NCBI GenBank assembly: GCA_009733575.1
Contig: ML769383.1
Location: 372,001-436,000 of the forward strand
Length of the DNA: 64,000 bases
Source: Gymnopus androsaceus JB14
Taxonomy: Eukaryota; Basidiomycota; Agaricomycetes; Agaricales; Omphalotaceae
Direction: 5' to 3'
Shown piece after piece: positions 23,325 to 36,816 of this stretch. The translations under genes were made by a program, and so were the position numbers. Position 1 is the stretch's first letter. Each line of letters starts with the position of its first letter. The notes below the pieces were generated by a model. That model did no database searches, was not told where the DNA came from, and was given only the letters and a program-made list of their open reading frames with translations.

Positions 23325-26300
23325 TCAGATGTCGAGTATAGCGGGCAAAAAGTCCTCGGAAACACCAGCCAATGGGGATGCAGCAAACAAATTTGTTCCT
23401 GTCCGTTTAGCCGTAGCGTACGCCCGCTCCATCTTAGCCCGTGCCCGAGCCACAACGGGATGGTTGTGCACATCGTGTATCCCGACTCGAAGTGAAGGGT
23501 CGCTACGCATCATCTGATGTACAAGCCTCAGCAGTTCTGGGCTATCCTCCATATCTACTTGAGAAAAATCTTCCTGCCGTAGACGATGCCACGCTTCCCC
23601 TCTAAACGAAAGCAGTATCAGCAGCCGCTTCTGACACAAACAAATACTTCGACTTACTGGTCAGGGACTACGATGTTAGACGCTGTCTCCAGGATCGTCA
23701 TGCCAAAGCTGCAGACAGGCATGTGTGAGCCATACCGCTGATATCGCACATAGACTACATACCTAAACATATCAGCTGCTTTGCCATATTTGCCTTGCAA
23801 AACTTCGGGCGCAAGATAGAGCTTATCGCCCTCCCGCTCAAAGGAAGACGAGTCGGCTGTTGGGCGCGGACGAGGCCAGATCGTTGCCATTCCAAAATCT
23901 CCAATCTTCAACCGGGCGTCGCGACTTAGGAAGATATTTGCGGGCTTTAGATCCAAATGAATCACCGAAGAATCGTGTATGAACTTCAATCCCTGTGATA
24001 AAGTGCTCATGAGCGAGCCAATCTCTCTTTTGCGATGAAGCGAATTGCAACACTTACGTTACATAGATCAACTACGATTTTCCACACCCTTGCCTGATCC
24101 AGCCTCGGAAACACGCGACCGTATTCCCAGAGGAAGTGAGCAAAGTTGCCTCCTTCGCACAGTTCAGTCCAGATGAATAGCTGCTCGTCTTCCTCCCAGG
24201 CATCGATAAATGCGAGGATATTTGGGTGGCGTCGACCCCCGCATATATCCGTGAGGTGCTGAAGGGTTTCAACCTCTTCCCGTAGACGCAACCTAGATAT
24301 CATCATCATCTTTGTTATCATCTTTTGTTCTTTCAGAGAAGAAGGATCTTACCGGTGCTTAACTCCTTCAAAACGTTTCGACTTCTTGATCGCGAAACAT
24401 TCATCAGAGTTGCCAACTTTGGATCGAACTTTCAAAACCTTGCCAAATTCTCCGCTCCCAACTTCAGCAACCTCAATGAACTGTTCTTCAAATCGACCGG
24501 GCCGATGCTGTTGGCGAGAGGGTTGTGACAAACGACGAGTACGCCGCGGAGCATCAGCCACAGGAAGTTTCCGTAAAATAGTTGGAGATGTTACGGAACC
24601 GTTGGAGGAGCTAGAAGCAGATCGCGCCGGGGAAAACTTCAATCTGTTTTTGGAGGGTGAAAATTGTATTGGCAGATGAGGTGAGCCCGATGGTCTAAGT
24701 CGATCCCCTATGTAACATTAAATAACAACAATCGCGGATAGAAATTAACATACCTAGCCTATCGGTTCTGGTAGGAGTGCCTACAACTGACATTGAATCG
24801 CTGCCGCTGGAGAAGGCTCCGCTGCTACTTCGGCGCATGAGCCACCGCTTGGGCCCTTCCTTAGTCAAGGAGGGGAGACCTATCCCCAAACCGACATATT
24901 TCTCTTTTCGGTTACTCGGTGAGTCATCATAGTCAGATTCGGAATCTGTGGAAGGGTCTAGTAAGGACTTGCTATTCTTCCTTCCTAACGAAGGGAACGC
25001 GGCAGGCATGCTCTTCCGAGGAACCTTCTTCACTTTATCCTCTGCATGAGCCCCAAATCCGACCTTGTGTGCCACCGCACTTTGCCACGGACGCTGACCA
25101 GCCAAGTAGCTGACCTTGGTTTTCTTCACGGGGGTTCCTGGTGCCTTCTTCACCTCGTGAGTGCCGTTGGCAGCAGCGGCTAGAGTGCGTAAGATGAAGG
25201 CGTCGATGTCCTGCTGAGCCCGCGGCACGTCACAACCCGCATCGTCAGCGTTAGTGATAATAACAGCATCAGGCCAGCCGGAACTAGAGCGCGGGCCAGC
25301 ACCAGGGGTGACGAGACCATCTTCAAAGTCTGAATAGAGAGAGCTGACACTGGTAGATGCACGAGGCATTGCACTGAGTCGTTCGGAGCTCGAGGAATTC
25401 AAAAAGTCCATGCTTTCGTCCTCGTCACTCAACGCTATCCCAGAGTCTCTAGCGTACTTTTTGGAAATTTGATCACTTTTACGACCAATGCGTTTGGGCG
25501 ACGGTGTATCTTCGGTGATGCTGAGTACGAACGAGGAGTTGGGGGGAAGATCCACCATCATGGAGTCATCGTCTTCGGTGTCATAACTCTCGGTTTCTCC
25601 CGTGTAAGAATGAGGCGGCGATGGTTGAGGCGATACCACGTCAGGCGTATGCCTCCATGAAGGTGTCGAAGACCCTGAGCCGGAATAGCTGTGTCGATTC
25701 ATCATTTTAGGTCGTGGCTCAACAGTGAACGGTGAGTCAGTTACATCCGATGAGATCGAGGTGGTCGCCCTTCTAGCGAAGCTGGAGGGAGTAGCATTCA
25801 CAGGAGGGGTGCTAGCAAGGGCTGAGCCACCAAAAAATAATGTCGCAGAGTCGACTCTAGTAAAAGGGGTGCGCTGGGGAATGGTAGGCTTTGATGTGTG
25901 CAAACCAGAAACACGACGTCTGGGAACGGGAGACCCAGCTTCCGACGAAGACGAGGAAGATGGAGAGGCGCGATCACGGAACTGGGAAGCAGCTTTAGGG
26001 AAAGCAACAACGTTGGCGTCGTTTTGGCCTAAAACTTGTTAGACTAAGAAAAATAAAACAATGCAATATAGCTCACCGAAAATTCAGGCAGCTTACGAGT
26101 GCTCTGTGCACTACCGAGAAGCTCGTCCGACAAAGGTCTGGTGCGAGCACGCCTTTTGACGACATGGCCTCCGGGAGAGATTGCCTCTGCAACCTCGTCG
26201 GCACTTTTCCCTTTACCTGCCAGACGCAAAGCAGCCCCAACCTTTCCATTTCCACGCTCCTCACCAAGAAATAATGCGTCTCCTCGAGCTTCGTCATCGT

Positions 26301-26972
26301 TCATCTTCCAACTCACATCCCGAATCATCCTCAGATTCGTTCAAGTCGGAGATTCGCAACCGTACCAATGTGGCGGTTTCATGGATGAAGGTGTAAATCT
26401 GTGTCTTTTTTGGTCTTTGGTGTGCGGGCAGGAAAATTGGGAGCTGGCAGAGGTGCGAGGCGATCGAACCCAGGTTTCGGACCAGTGGAAGCAATATTCA
26501 ACGGAGTGAGAGCGTGTTGGCGGAGAGGTGTAGACTGTCGAGTGGGGACTGACTTTCTTTTCAACCCTGTACCCGTAGGCTCGTGCCTAGCTACAGAAGA
26601 GCTCTCCGCAGTAGGCGTGGCACATAAACCATCAATGACACGATGCTTTACCGGTGTAAAAAGTGGACGGGTAGGAAAGAGGGAGGAAGGCGAGTCCAAG
26701 ACATTACTGTCTTCATCCTCGAGTCCAAAAGACGAATTGGAGGCAAAGTTGGACCATGCTGATGGTACCGGGGTTCTATATGGAGATTGTAGAGGAGGTT
26801 CGGCGGCTGCTTGAGCTGGGAACAGAGGTCTTTGCCTCAGCGGAGATCTTCGAGAAGCTGTCTCGTACAACGAGGCACTCCGCGTGCTTTCTCGCTGATT
26901 TCGACAAGATGGAGAGACACTTGTATCCCGTGCTTTACTGTAGAACGGGGAAATTGCAGTAGAAGCAAGCAT
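23325..26972 (-). CDS. wee1: Wee1 protein kinase (G2/M inhibitor)
   Basis: Phosphorylates the inhibitory tyrosine of Cdc2/Cdk1 to hold cells before mitosis. It has a long disordered N-terminus of about 750 residues (MLASTAISPFYSKARDTSVS...), rich in SP/TP sites suited to feedback phosphorylation by CDK and other kinases. The kinase domain follows: FIEVAEVGSGEFGKVLKV (Gly loop), CFAIKKSKR (ATP lysine), HPNILAFIDAWEEDEQLFIW, TELCEGGNFAHFL, FIHDSSVIHLDLKPANIFL (catalytic loop with the Wee1-type HLDLKP), IGDFGMAT, REGDKLYLAPEVLQGKYGKA and SFGMTILETASNIVVPDQG. Family marks are the aspartate-rich HLDLKPANIF loop and EGDxxYLAPE. Several short introns. Stop at 23325. Start chosen at 26972, the first Met before the continuous SP/TP-rich frame. 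Confidence 0.95.
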
Positions 26973-29375
<2,403 letters not shown>

Positions 29376-29640
29376 GATGTGGACCCGGGTGGACTGCCAA
29401 AGAGCTTAACGTTTGTACAATTGAAGGATGTACTGGAAAAAACTTCTGTTGTATGTATGGATAGATTTAGAATCTGTACGATGCTTGCTCGATACTCTTT
29501 TCCTGAACTGGAGCCAGGGTGCGCGCACTGCTCACGTGTACGCGTGCTAGACATCGATCAATGTCATGATGACGTCGGCAGCACCTATATTAGAGCTTGA
29601 ACTCTTGCTTGAACTTGAACTTTTCTTTCTTTCTTGCTCC
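29376..29640. other. Short intergenic region before the FIT gene
   Basis: 265 bases between the HEM2 stop and the FIT start, holding the FIT promoter. The CACGTG motif (E-box) at about 29534 lies 100 bases upstream of the ATG. CTTGAACTTGAA-type repeats just before the start are in frame with it but look like leader sequence. Confidence 0.35.
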
Positions 29641-30474
29641 ATGTCCGACTTGCGCCTGGCGGCTTTCACTGCTATAACTTTTGCTGTATCCTTCGGGACA
29701 GCATACTCGATACTATACGGCACATATATTGACACCTCTGATCCTCTACTTGCTCATCTCGCACACCCTCTCGCGAAAACAGTCTATTGGGCTCGCAAAT
29801 CCAACTTCATAAACGTGTATTTCATCAAGCTGGCATGGGGATGGACTTCAGCTGCATTTTTGCTTCTGTGGGCCACCAGTAGCCCTTCTACACGGACGCT
29901 GACCCGAATGATGCAATGGTTGGTTGAGACCGCGTGTTGGTTGACGTTCACGACGTGGTTCTTTGGTCCTGCTGTCATTGACAGAGTTGTTCTTGCATCG
30001 GGAGGAGAATGCTTCGTTCCGCTTCCTTCAGGAGACTTGATAACTGTCCCTACGAACTATTGCCTCACCAAATCAACAGTTACTCAGACTACCCATCCGG
30101 ACATATTCTCCTCCTCCCTCGTTATTCCCGAAGGATGGAGTGGAATCCCCAGATTAAGAAAGGGTCATGATGTCTCTGGGCATATATTCCTTCTTACAAT
30201 GTCCATGCTCTTTCTCGCGGACCAATTACGCCTCTCTCTCCGATCTGGTACATCGTCCACCCAGCACAAAGTTGCTATTGCAGCTAATCTAATCCTGATG
30301 GGTATTTGGATCTTCGCCTCCCTTACCACCAGCGTTTACTTTCATTCACCTTTCGAAAAAGTTACGGGTTACGGTTCGTCGTCTTATACATGCTTTTGTT
30401 TGCCGTTCTGATGTAGCTGTCTAGTCCTAGGTCTTGCCGGCTTCGCGCTGACGCAAGCGTCTGTATTCTCTTGA
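29641..30474 (+). CDS. SCS3: FIT2/Scs3 family ER membrane protein (lipid-droplet formation)
   Basis: Fat-storage-inducing transmembrane proteins sit in the ER, act on acyl-CoA (diphosphatase activity) and support lipid-droplet budding and phospholipid balance. The start MSDLRLAAFTAITFAVSFGT gives the first membrane segment. More hydrophobic segments follow at VYFIKLAWGWTSAAFLLLWA, WLVETACWLTFTTWFFGPAV, GHIFLLTMSMLFLADQL, VAIAANLILMGIWIFASLTT and LAGFALTQASVF. The two conserved histidine motifs, GHDVSGH and YFHSPFEK, are present. The last intron (GTTCGTCG...GTCTAG) joins GY to VLGLAGFALTQASVFS and stop at 30472-30474. An upstream in-frame ATG at 29566 is possible but adds a repetitive Leu/Glu leader unlike the family. 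It converges with CDC1, with 73 bases between stops. Confidence 0.92.
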
Positions 30475-30547
30475 GAGACTGTGATAGTGTACACAAGTAG
30501 TAATAGATAATATAATTGCTATTAGATAGTAGTATGTGTGTCTAAGG

Positions 30548-32651
30548 TCAAAACGACCACCATGCCATCGCTATCCACATCACCGCAAACACCCATGCTA
30601 TACTGAGAAAATCCATCACAGTACTCCGAAGTATCCCTCTCCGCCTAAAGTTTGCATCCCCAGTCACCCCGTCTCCTAGCAAGGCCAAAAGATCCTTCAA
30701 AGCCTCCCAAGAAATACGTGGCGCACGCAGTGTCATGCGCCGCCTTCGACCTCGAAACACAAAAGACCAGCTCCACGACCAAGGTCGTTTCCGAGGGGTG
30801 TTGGAACTGAGGAAAGGAGTCATAATCGTTGAGCCGTTTTCATCGTCGCCGCCGAGATCGAGATGCTCTGGGGACCAAGTCTCTTCCTCGTGTATACGGC
30901 GTTGAGTAGCGTATTGTGGTGGGTATAGGGAATCATCTTCGACTTCTTCATTTGGGTATGGCATGGGAGATAAAAGTGGAGCGGCTTGGCGAGGAGTTTC
31001 TGGACGGGATGCCGACCTAAAAGTTGGTCCAGAATGCGCATTTGGCGTTCTTATTGAGCCAGGTAAGGAGCTCAATGGACTTGTCGGAGTGGTTGGGGCA
31101 TATGATGTCCAGGTCGCGGTGATTAGGGAGGGATGTGACGAGTGGTGGGAGCTGAGCATCCCTGAGAAGTTGGTACGAGGTATTAGGGGCGCGAGGAAAA
31201 CACGAGAAGACAGTCGTCGTCTTCTCCATAGATTGAAGAGAGTCATGGATAGAATGACAAGGCAGGCAAAGCTTGGGTACATTCGCCAATATATGAACCC
31301 TTGGTCTGGTAACAGGCAGAGATCATGTGCAAAGCTTTTCTCAGTAGGATTTGGGTTGTTCAAAGAGAGTAGTTGGAAACCAGGTCTACGAATATGTCTC
31401 GTTGGGGAGAAAGACTTGACAGTTACCTCTGGAACGACAATGGGCTCCAGGACACCGCCAGCGCTAGAGAGGAACAACTTGTGAAAGTGTTCACAGTAGT
31501 CACGATTATCCCCACTGTACGAAGACGTCAGATTCGAAAGTACGATGATTTATTATATGTAACTCACCTAAAGACGATGGAAGGATTTAGATTACCGACA
31601 AGAAATTCGGTCGTAATGTTTTTGGAGTGTGTTCTGGTACCCATGCCCAACGCCTTTGTGGATATTACCCTTCTCTCGATGAGGGCCACAACTTCGGGTT
31701 TCTGGGCGGTACAGAGGTATGTGGAGAAGAACAATGACCGGATTGTTGTCTGTTCCGTAAATTATTAGCGTGATAATACAATACATACAACATCCACGTA
31801 CGCGTATCTACGTCGACATCCTTCACAAATTCCACAGGACCATCGCGTAGAGGTATCCAGTCATCGTAATCAGTTCCTCGAGCAGCGCGAGTGTAATCTT
31901 CATCCACTAGACCTGGAGCATCCAGTAGTACAAAGGTGTGATTATGAATATCCATTTGTTGATTAAACGGGCCAAATGTATCGAGAAATGCTTTCCGGAC
32001 GCTTTTATACAACGGACGCGTCGTACCCATCCTTTGGAATATTAAAAACGGGCTCTCTGGTTTCGGAAGAGGTTCTACTCACCCAACATCGTTGTTTCCG
32101 GGGACGTAATAGGTGTCCGCATTGGGTGTCTCAAAGATCTGACGAAAATTATCATAGTACTCCTTGTATCTGCAAAAAGCGGATTAACGCGACGAGCAAA
32201 GACTTGATTCTTGCGCAACATACTCTTGTTCAGAATGCATGTTCTTTCCATCAGCCAGCATATCCCCAAGGAAAAACATGACGTCGGGATTCATGCGCAT
32301 TGTGACGCGCCAGGCTCTCTTCAGATAAAGGTGGTACGTTAACTGATGGAATAAATCTGACCATGATTCCCGCGCAGACCGAAGTTCGATTTGAGTATCT
32401 GAAAGAAGGAGGATGTGTGTAGGTTTCTCGAGAACTGTGGACTAAACTCTGGTCATTAACTATGATCTGGAAAGTTGATAGATTCTCACCTGTGCTGTTG
32501 GCCATTTACAAGACGATAAGCTCGAGAAATACACGCCAAATTCTCCCCAAGTGAGAAGAACGATTGCAAGCAGACGCCAAATGTTCACGATTAATGTCCG
32601 AGAGAGAAACCGACGGGCAGTTCTGGCATTTCGTCTCGCTGTTAGACCCAT
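30548..32651 (-). CDS. CDC1: Cdc1/Ted1 (PGAP5-like) ER metallophosphoesterase
   Basis: A Mn-dependent phosphoesterase of the ER that removes ethanolamine phosphate from GPI-anchor glycans, needed for export of GPI proteins. The N-terminal signal-anchor is LIVNIWRLLAIVLLTWGEFG just after start 32651. The metal-site motifs are HILLLSDTQIE, NPDVMFFLGDMLADG, YYVPGNNDVG, VVLFSHIPLYR and SGDNRDYCEH, in the family order. The C-terminal part has LSSAGGVLEPIVVPEVTVKS and QLLSLNNP, a membrane segment (MYPSFACLVILSMTLFNLW), a long Ser/Pro-rich loop and a last hydrophobic helix (FLSIAWVFAVMWIAMAWWSF) ending at stop 30548. At least six short introns. A longer open frame starting at 32916 is in another frame and lacks the anchor. 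Confidence 0.92.
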
Positions 32652-32927
32652 TCAGCAGGGCAGCGCGGAGAATAAAGCGATGTGCTCTGTAAGAACGCTC
32701 TGGTTGGAGACAGTCTTGAACAGTTTGAACTTGGAAACCGAAAGGTGGTGGTTTGGTAGAATCTTTTGATTTATTGCCGCCGGCAACTTTTGACGCCACG
32801 TATATCCTCGTATAACTTCTTTCAGGCAAGATCTTAGAGACGATGAATACAGTATCACTTCTTGCATGATGAATAGATGTAGATGAATAGAAATGACGTA
32901 GAGAAATAATGTACAAAGGATAGCCGA

Positions 32928-34443
32928 TTATTCCCAGTCGCTATCTACGTCCGACTCCGCAGTAGGCTTCTCCTTCTGCTTCTCCTCATCCTCGTCCTCC
33001 CTCTCTCCACTCACGCTCACATTTCCAGAAACAACATCATAGCTCTCCTCGCTGCTTCTCCGAGGGCTTGTATTTGCGGTATTCACCTGCGAAGCAGGGG
33101 CTGAAGACTTTTCTTCGGTCTCAGCATTCTTCGGTACAGCGGTCGCTGCGCCATCCTCCACCTCATCATCTTCCCAGCTAAAGTCTTCTTCGTTCTCAGT
33201 AGTAACTGTAATGTATGCGTTAGTACAGACCGTAAAAACAATACCAATAACAACATACCCTGCAATAGCGCTTTCCGTTTCTCCTCTTCAGTTTGAATCT
33301 GGTGTACTCTGAAAAAGTAGCGTTTCCAGAAAACATCTTTGGACAGTTCCGAAGGTACTAGAACCAGCGTAAGGATTTGAGCACCAATTTCAACAAAGAA
33401 ACACACCTAGAGCATCCAAAGTCGACTGTAACGTTTGTCCATCTTCCGATTTCAGTATTTCATCAATCTTCGTCGTCCAATGTTCGCTTTCTATTCCACC
33501 TTCCTGCGAATCCACGTCCGATGATAGCCACAGCAGATAAACTTCCTTGACTCCTCCATCCGCCTCGGGATCGTGCTTCAAGATTTCTGGGTCACCCCTC
33601 AGGCGTCTCAGCAACGCTTCAGCACGCGTAGCAACTGCACTTTGCAAGTTTGCTTTGCCTTTGCCCTTGCCAGTGGCTGATGATAGGTCACCCGTATCCG
33701 AAGGCAACATCCACATGTCCGATCCATCCCATATCAGACCAGAATTAGCGACTGTGTTGTCTTCTGGAGGTATGACCTTGACTGCATCTCTGAGAACTTC
33801 CCCAGCCTCCCTCATAACATCACGGAGTAGGACCTCGCTCTTGTGCACATATTCCTCCGCTTGCGCTCTGGTGACGCCCTGTAGTCGTTGGAATTCTGAT
33901 GTTAATGTTGTCTGTAACTGGGTGAAATCTGTATTCTCGGAAATATGCTTCAGAGACTCGGGAAGATTGGCCTGCACGGTTGATACGACGTTGGGAGGGA
34001 GCGAGGACTGCAAGCGGGAAAAGAAATTTTGTGCAGAGGTAGTACTCGTCGAGGTTCCTTCAGTGTCCGCAGAAGAAGTAGTAGCATCAGGCTTTAACGT
34101 TTCGCTGGATGCTCTGGGCTGGGATTCCTCGGTTTGAGAAGAGCCAGATGCCGTCTGAGCTTCACTGTCGCCAGTGAATTTATGCAGTTCCTTCTGAGCT
34201 TGAGATACGACTTCTGTGAAATCTTTCCGTGCAACTTCAAGAGCAGTTTGACTCTGGAATTCTTGTTCGCCAAATATCATGCTGCGGAGACATTAACCCG
34301 CTCACCTGCTTCTTGAACCCTCCCCAAAATCGACCCAACTGGCCAATAACTTGAGATACTTCTTCATTCAAACTTTGTTCAGGCTGGGTAGTAGGGGGTG
34401 TGCTGGTACCTCCAGGCACATCGTAGGGATCAAGAAAGTTCAT
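32928..34443 (-). CDS. BSD-domain protein (Dos2-like)
   Basis: Starts MNFLDPYDVPGGTSTPPTTQ at 34443. A helical region follows with a short intron (VIGQLGRFWGGFKKQ, then SQTALEVARKDFTEVVSQAQ). A Ser/Thr-rich linker and a coiled region (FFSRLQSSLPPNVVSTVQAN...) come next, then LIWDGSDMWMLPSDTGDLS. The BSD domain is split by introns: ALLRRLRGDPEILKHDPEAD, KIDEILKSEDGQTLQSTLDA, then VPSELSKDVFWKRYFFRVHQ, with the invariant FW...Y pattern. An acidic tail includes EDFSWEDDE and ends SDVDSDWE. Stop at 32928. BSD proteins include TFIIH subunits and Dos2/synapse-associated types; the layout here (late BSD, acidic tail) fits the Dos2 group. Molecular role unknown. Confidence 0.88.
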
Positions 34444-34559
34444 GGTTCAAGAGAAAGCAAAGATGATGACATAACATATATAAACTACACATAGATGAAT
34501 ATGATTTTATTTAAAACTTGTAACACAGCGGAGCGACGAAAATCCATCCAAAAAAAACA

Positions 34560-36009
34560 TTATGCAACGACAGCAATCTTGGGAGCAGAGTCAAATGTCT
34601 TCATCTTCAAGACACCTTCATCACCCGTTGATAAGACAGCATTAGATTTGTGCGCCGCACATTCCGTAAGAAAATCGCTAAACATCTGTCCCAAAGAAAT
34701 GAGATGCGCTATACATAGAAAAGTATGAGATAAACTAACCTCGATCGTGTCCAGCGGACCTCCGGCACTCTCAGGGTGGAATTGCACACCCCAAACATTC
34801 TTGCCAGAGTCCGACGTTGACTTGATACCCTCAATGGAAGAGTCATTACAATTAATGAAAAACGGTTCCCAGCCTTGTGGGAAAGGGTCTTGGAGCTTGA
34901 GAGCGTATTGGTGATTTTGGCTGAGAAGGAACGTAAGAAAAGTGAAGGGCTGCAAGCCAGAAATACTCACCTAGGTGACGTACACTCGACCTGCCTTGAT
35001 GGATCCAGAGGACGCGAGAGCGAGAACAGGTTGATTATGCCCCCGGTTCCCGAATGTCATTCGGTACGCATCGAGACCGGCAGCCATCCCAATAATTTGG
35101 TGTCCCATACAGATACCGAACACTGGTTTGTTCCATTCATCCAACGTTCGACGAAGGTTAATAGCTGCTTCCATGCAATGCGATGGGTCACCGGGACCAT
35201 TGCTCAGGAATAAACCATCGAACTGATCTCGGACAGCATTAAAGTCGTAGTTCCAAGGCATGACGGTAACAGCAGCACCTCTCCGGACAAGAGAACGCTG
35301 TATGTTAGCTTTAGCGCCAAAGTCGAGGAGAGCGATCTTGACTGAACCAGTGGGATTGAGCTCGTATGGTTCTTTTGTAGAGACCTGGTCCACGAGGTTT
35401 TCGAGTGACGGATCCCAGAATTCATCTGCAGTGGGAGCAGGAAGAGATGTATCATTACCCACAGCAAGGCGACCAAGAGTCGTGCCTTGGTCACGCAAAA
35501 GGCGCGTAATGGCGCGGGTATCAACGCCAGTAATAGCAGGGACGTCGTGTCGCTGACACCAGGAAGCCAAGGACTCTGTGGCAGTATAGTGAGAATACTT
35601 CTCCGCCACGTCGCCGACGACTACAGCAGCACATTGGATCTTCTGGGATTCAAGGACTACTCCAACGTCCTCGCTGTCAAAAGGCGCGGTGTTAAGAGGG
35701 ACACCATAGTTTCCGATGAGAGGTGTTGTGAAAACTAAAATCTGACCACGATAGGATGGATCGGTCATGGATTCAGTGTCTGAAAAGCCAGTGAGAAAAC
35801 CACTCAATAATAAAAGGTAAGCACTCACAAGAGGTGATTGAAGTTGAGAAAACAGTTTCCCCATAAATACTTTTAGGCGCTCCAAACGAGCGACCAAAAA
35901 AAGACTGCCCGCTTTTCAAATGGAGAGTAGCAGGTGGTAAAAGTGAGTTTCCAGAATGAGTGGCAAATCCGCGAGCAATTCGAGGAAAATATATAATTTT
36001 TCGATACAT
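34560..36009 (-). CDS. CPA1: Arginine-specific carbamoyl-phosphate synthase, small (glutaminase) subunit
   Basis: Supplies ammonia from glutamine for carbamoyl phosphate in arginine synthesis, paired with the large subunit CPA2. The N-terminus MYRKIIYFPRIARGFATHSG is Arg-rich, without acids, and looks like a mitochondrial targeting sequence. Next come LHLKSGQSFFGRSFG, TDPSYRGQILVFTTPLIGNY and ITGVDTRAITRLLR. The class I amidotransferase domain has KIALLDFGAKANI, GLFLSNGPGDPS, the nucleophile in VFGICMGHQIIGMAAG, GNRGHNQPV and the His-Glu pair in VWGVQFHPESAGGP. Three introns: after STSITS, before QNHQYALKL, and after LDTIE. All catalytic residues are present. Stop at 34560. Translation is probably controlled by the attenuator uORF just upstream (36143-36023). 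Confidence 0.96.
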
Positions 36010-36022
36010 TGCGAAAGTTTGT

Positions 36023-36143
36023 TTAATGAGTCAAGAGTGAGAACACAAGATCGCTGAGGTAACTGTAATTATTTCAGCGTAAGCTACAAGTCAAGTCAAG
36101 GAGAAAAGACTTACTCGTCACGAGTGTTTGCGGTGAATAGCAT
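36023..36143 (-). CDS. Arginine attenuator peptide (spliced 22-codon uORF of CPA1)
   Basis: ATG at 36143-36141. Exon 1 is 36143-36115 (29 nt), a 52-nt GTAAGT...TTACAG intron is 36114-36063, and exon 2 is 36062-36023 with stop TAA at 36025-36023. The spliced peptide is 22 residues, starts MLFTANTRD and contains DYLSD, the invariant core of the fungal arginine attenuator peptide, followed by LVFSLLTH. It ends only 13 bases before the CPA1 ATG. Known AAPs stall the ribosome at their stop codon when arginine is high, blocking CPA1 translation. The uORF ATG context (TAT before ATG) is weak, which suits leaky scanning. The aromatic residue seven positions after the core Asp is Phe here, where well-studied AAPs have Trp. 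The splice is inferred from sequence, but the match is specific. Confidence 0.87.
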
Positions 36144-36816
36144 ATACAGCCTGTACAAGCAGAGCAGGAGAAGGTCGTGGTATGGATTTGACCAAATTTT
36201 TTCAAGCTTTTGATGGCCGCACGCTAGTGATAAGCGCTCACTGTGACTCCGATCACCACACTGGGCGCTCAATTGCGGCTGCTTTCTTCCTTTTTAGGTA
36301 AGAGATCATCGCAATCATCGCAGAGCATTTCCAGCCACGGCTGTACGGCTCTCGAACCCATCGATAACCATTGACGTTGCCCCTGATTTGACCTTCAGAT
36401 TGCGAGCTCGAACAAAACTTGTTGAAGGTCATATTTTATCCTGCAGACCATTTTGACATATCACACTTGAAGCGTCAAATTTCAAGTTTCTGAGGTCTAG
36501 ACTTATATGATAGACTCTTTGGAGGTTACCGTTTTTCCGCTTCCTTCAAGTTCTTTTCCGTGTGCCTCGTATATGTTATTCTTGAAGTTGAGGTTGCTGG
36601 ATACAGAAAATGTACGATCGGAGCGCGGGGTCCCGAAATAATTGGTAGCTATCTGATCCAGTACACATTGTTACGCCTGTATGTCGGCTTGCTTTATCAA
36701 GCTGCGCCCGGTTTTGCGAAAAAATCGGAATTTTTCCCGGCCTCATAAGTATTTTGAAGAACTCGAGGCCTATTTTATTTTTCTTTCAACCTCTTTCTTG
36801 GTAACGGTCTCAGAAA
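36144..36816. other. Divergent intergenic region between CPA1 and the FAD monooxygenase
   Basis: 673 bases holding the CPA1 upstream leader and promoter and the monooxygenase promoter. The plus frame 36560-36748 lacks motifs. No tRNA-like fold was found around the GGTTCGAGAGC string at about 36350 (minus). Confidence 0.4.

Noticed and set aside
32506..32916. A 136-codon minus frame upstream of CDC1.
   Set aside because: It overlaps the CDC1 first exon in another frame, lacks motifs, and the CDC1 frame has the signal-anchor and family match.
36340..36420. B-box-like GGTTCGAGAGC on the minus strand.
   Set aside because: No A box at the right distance and no cloverleaf.
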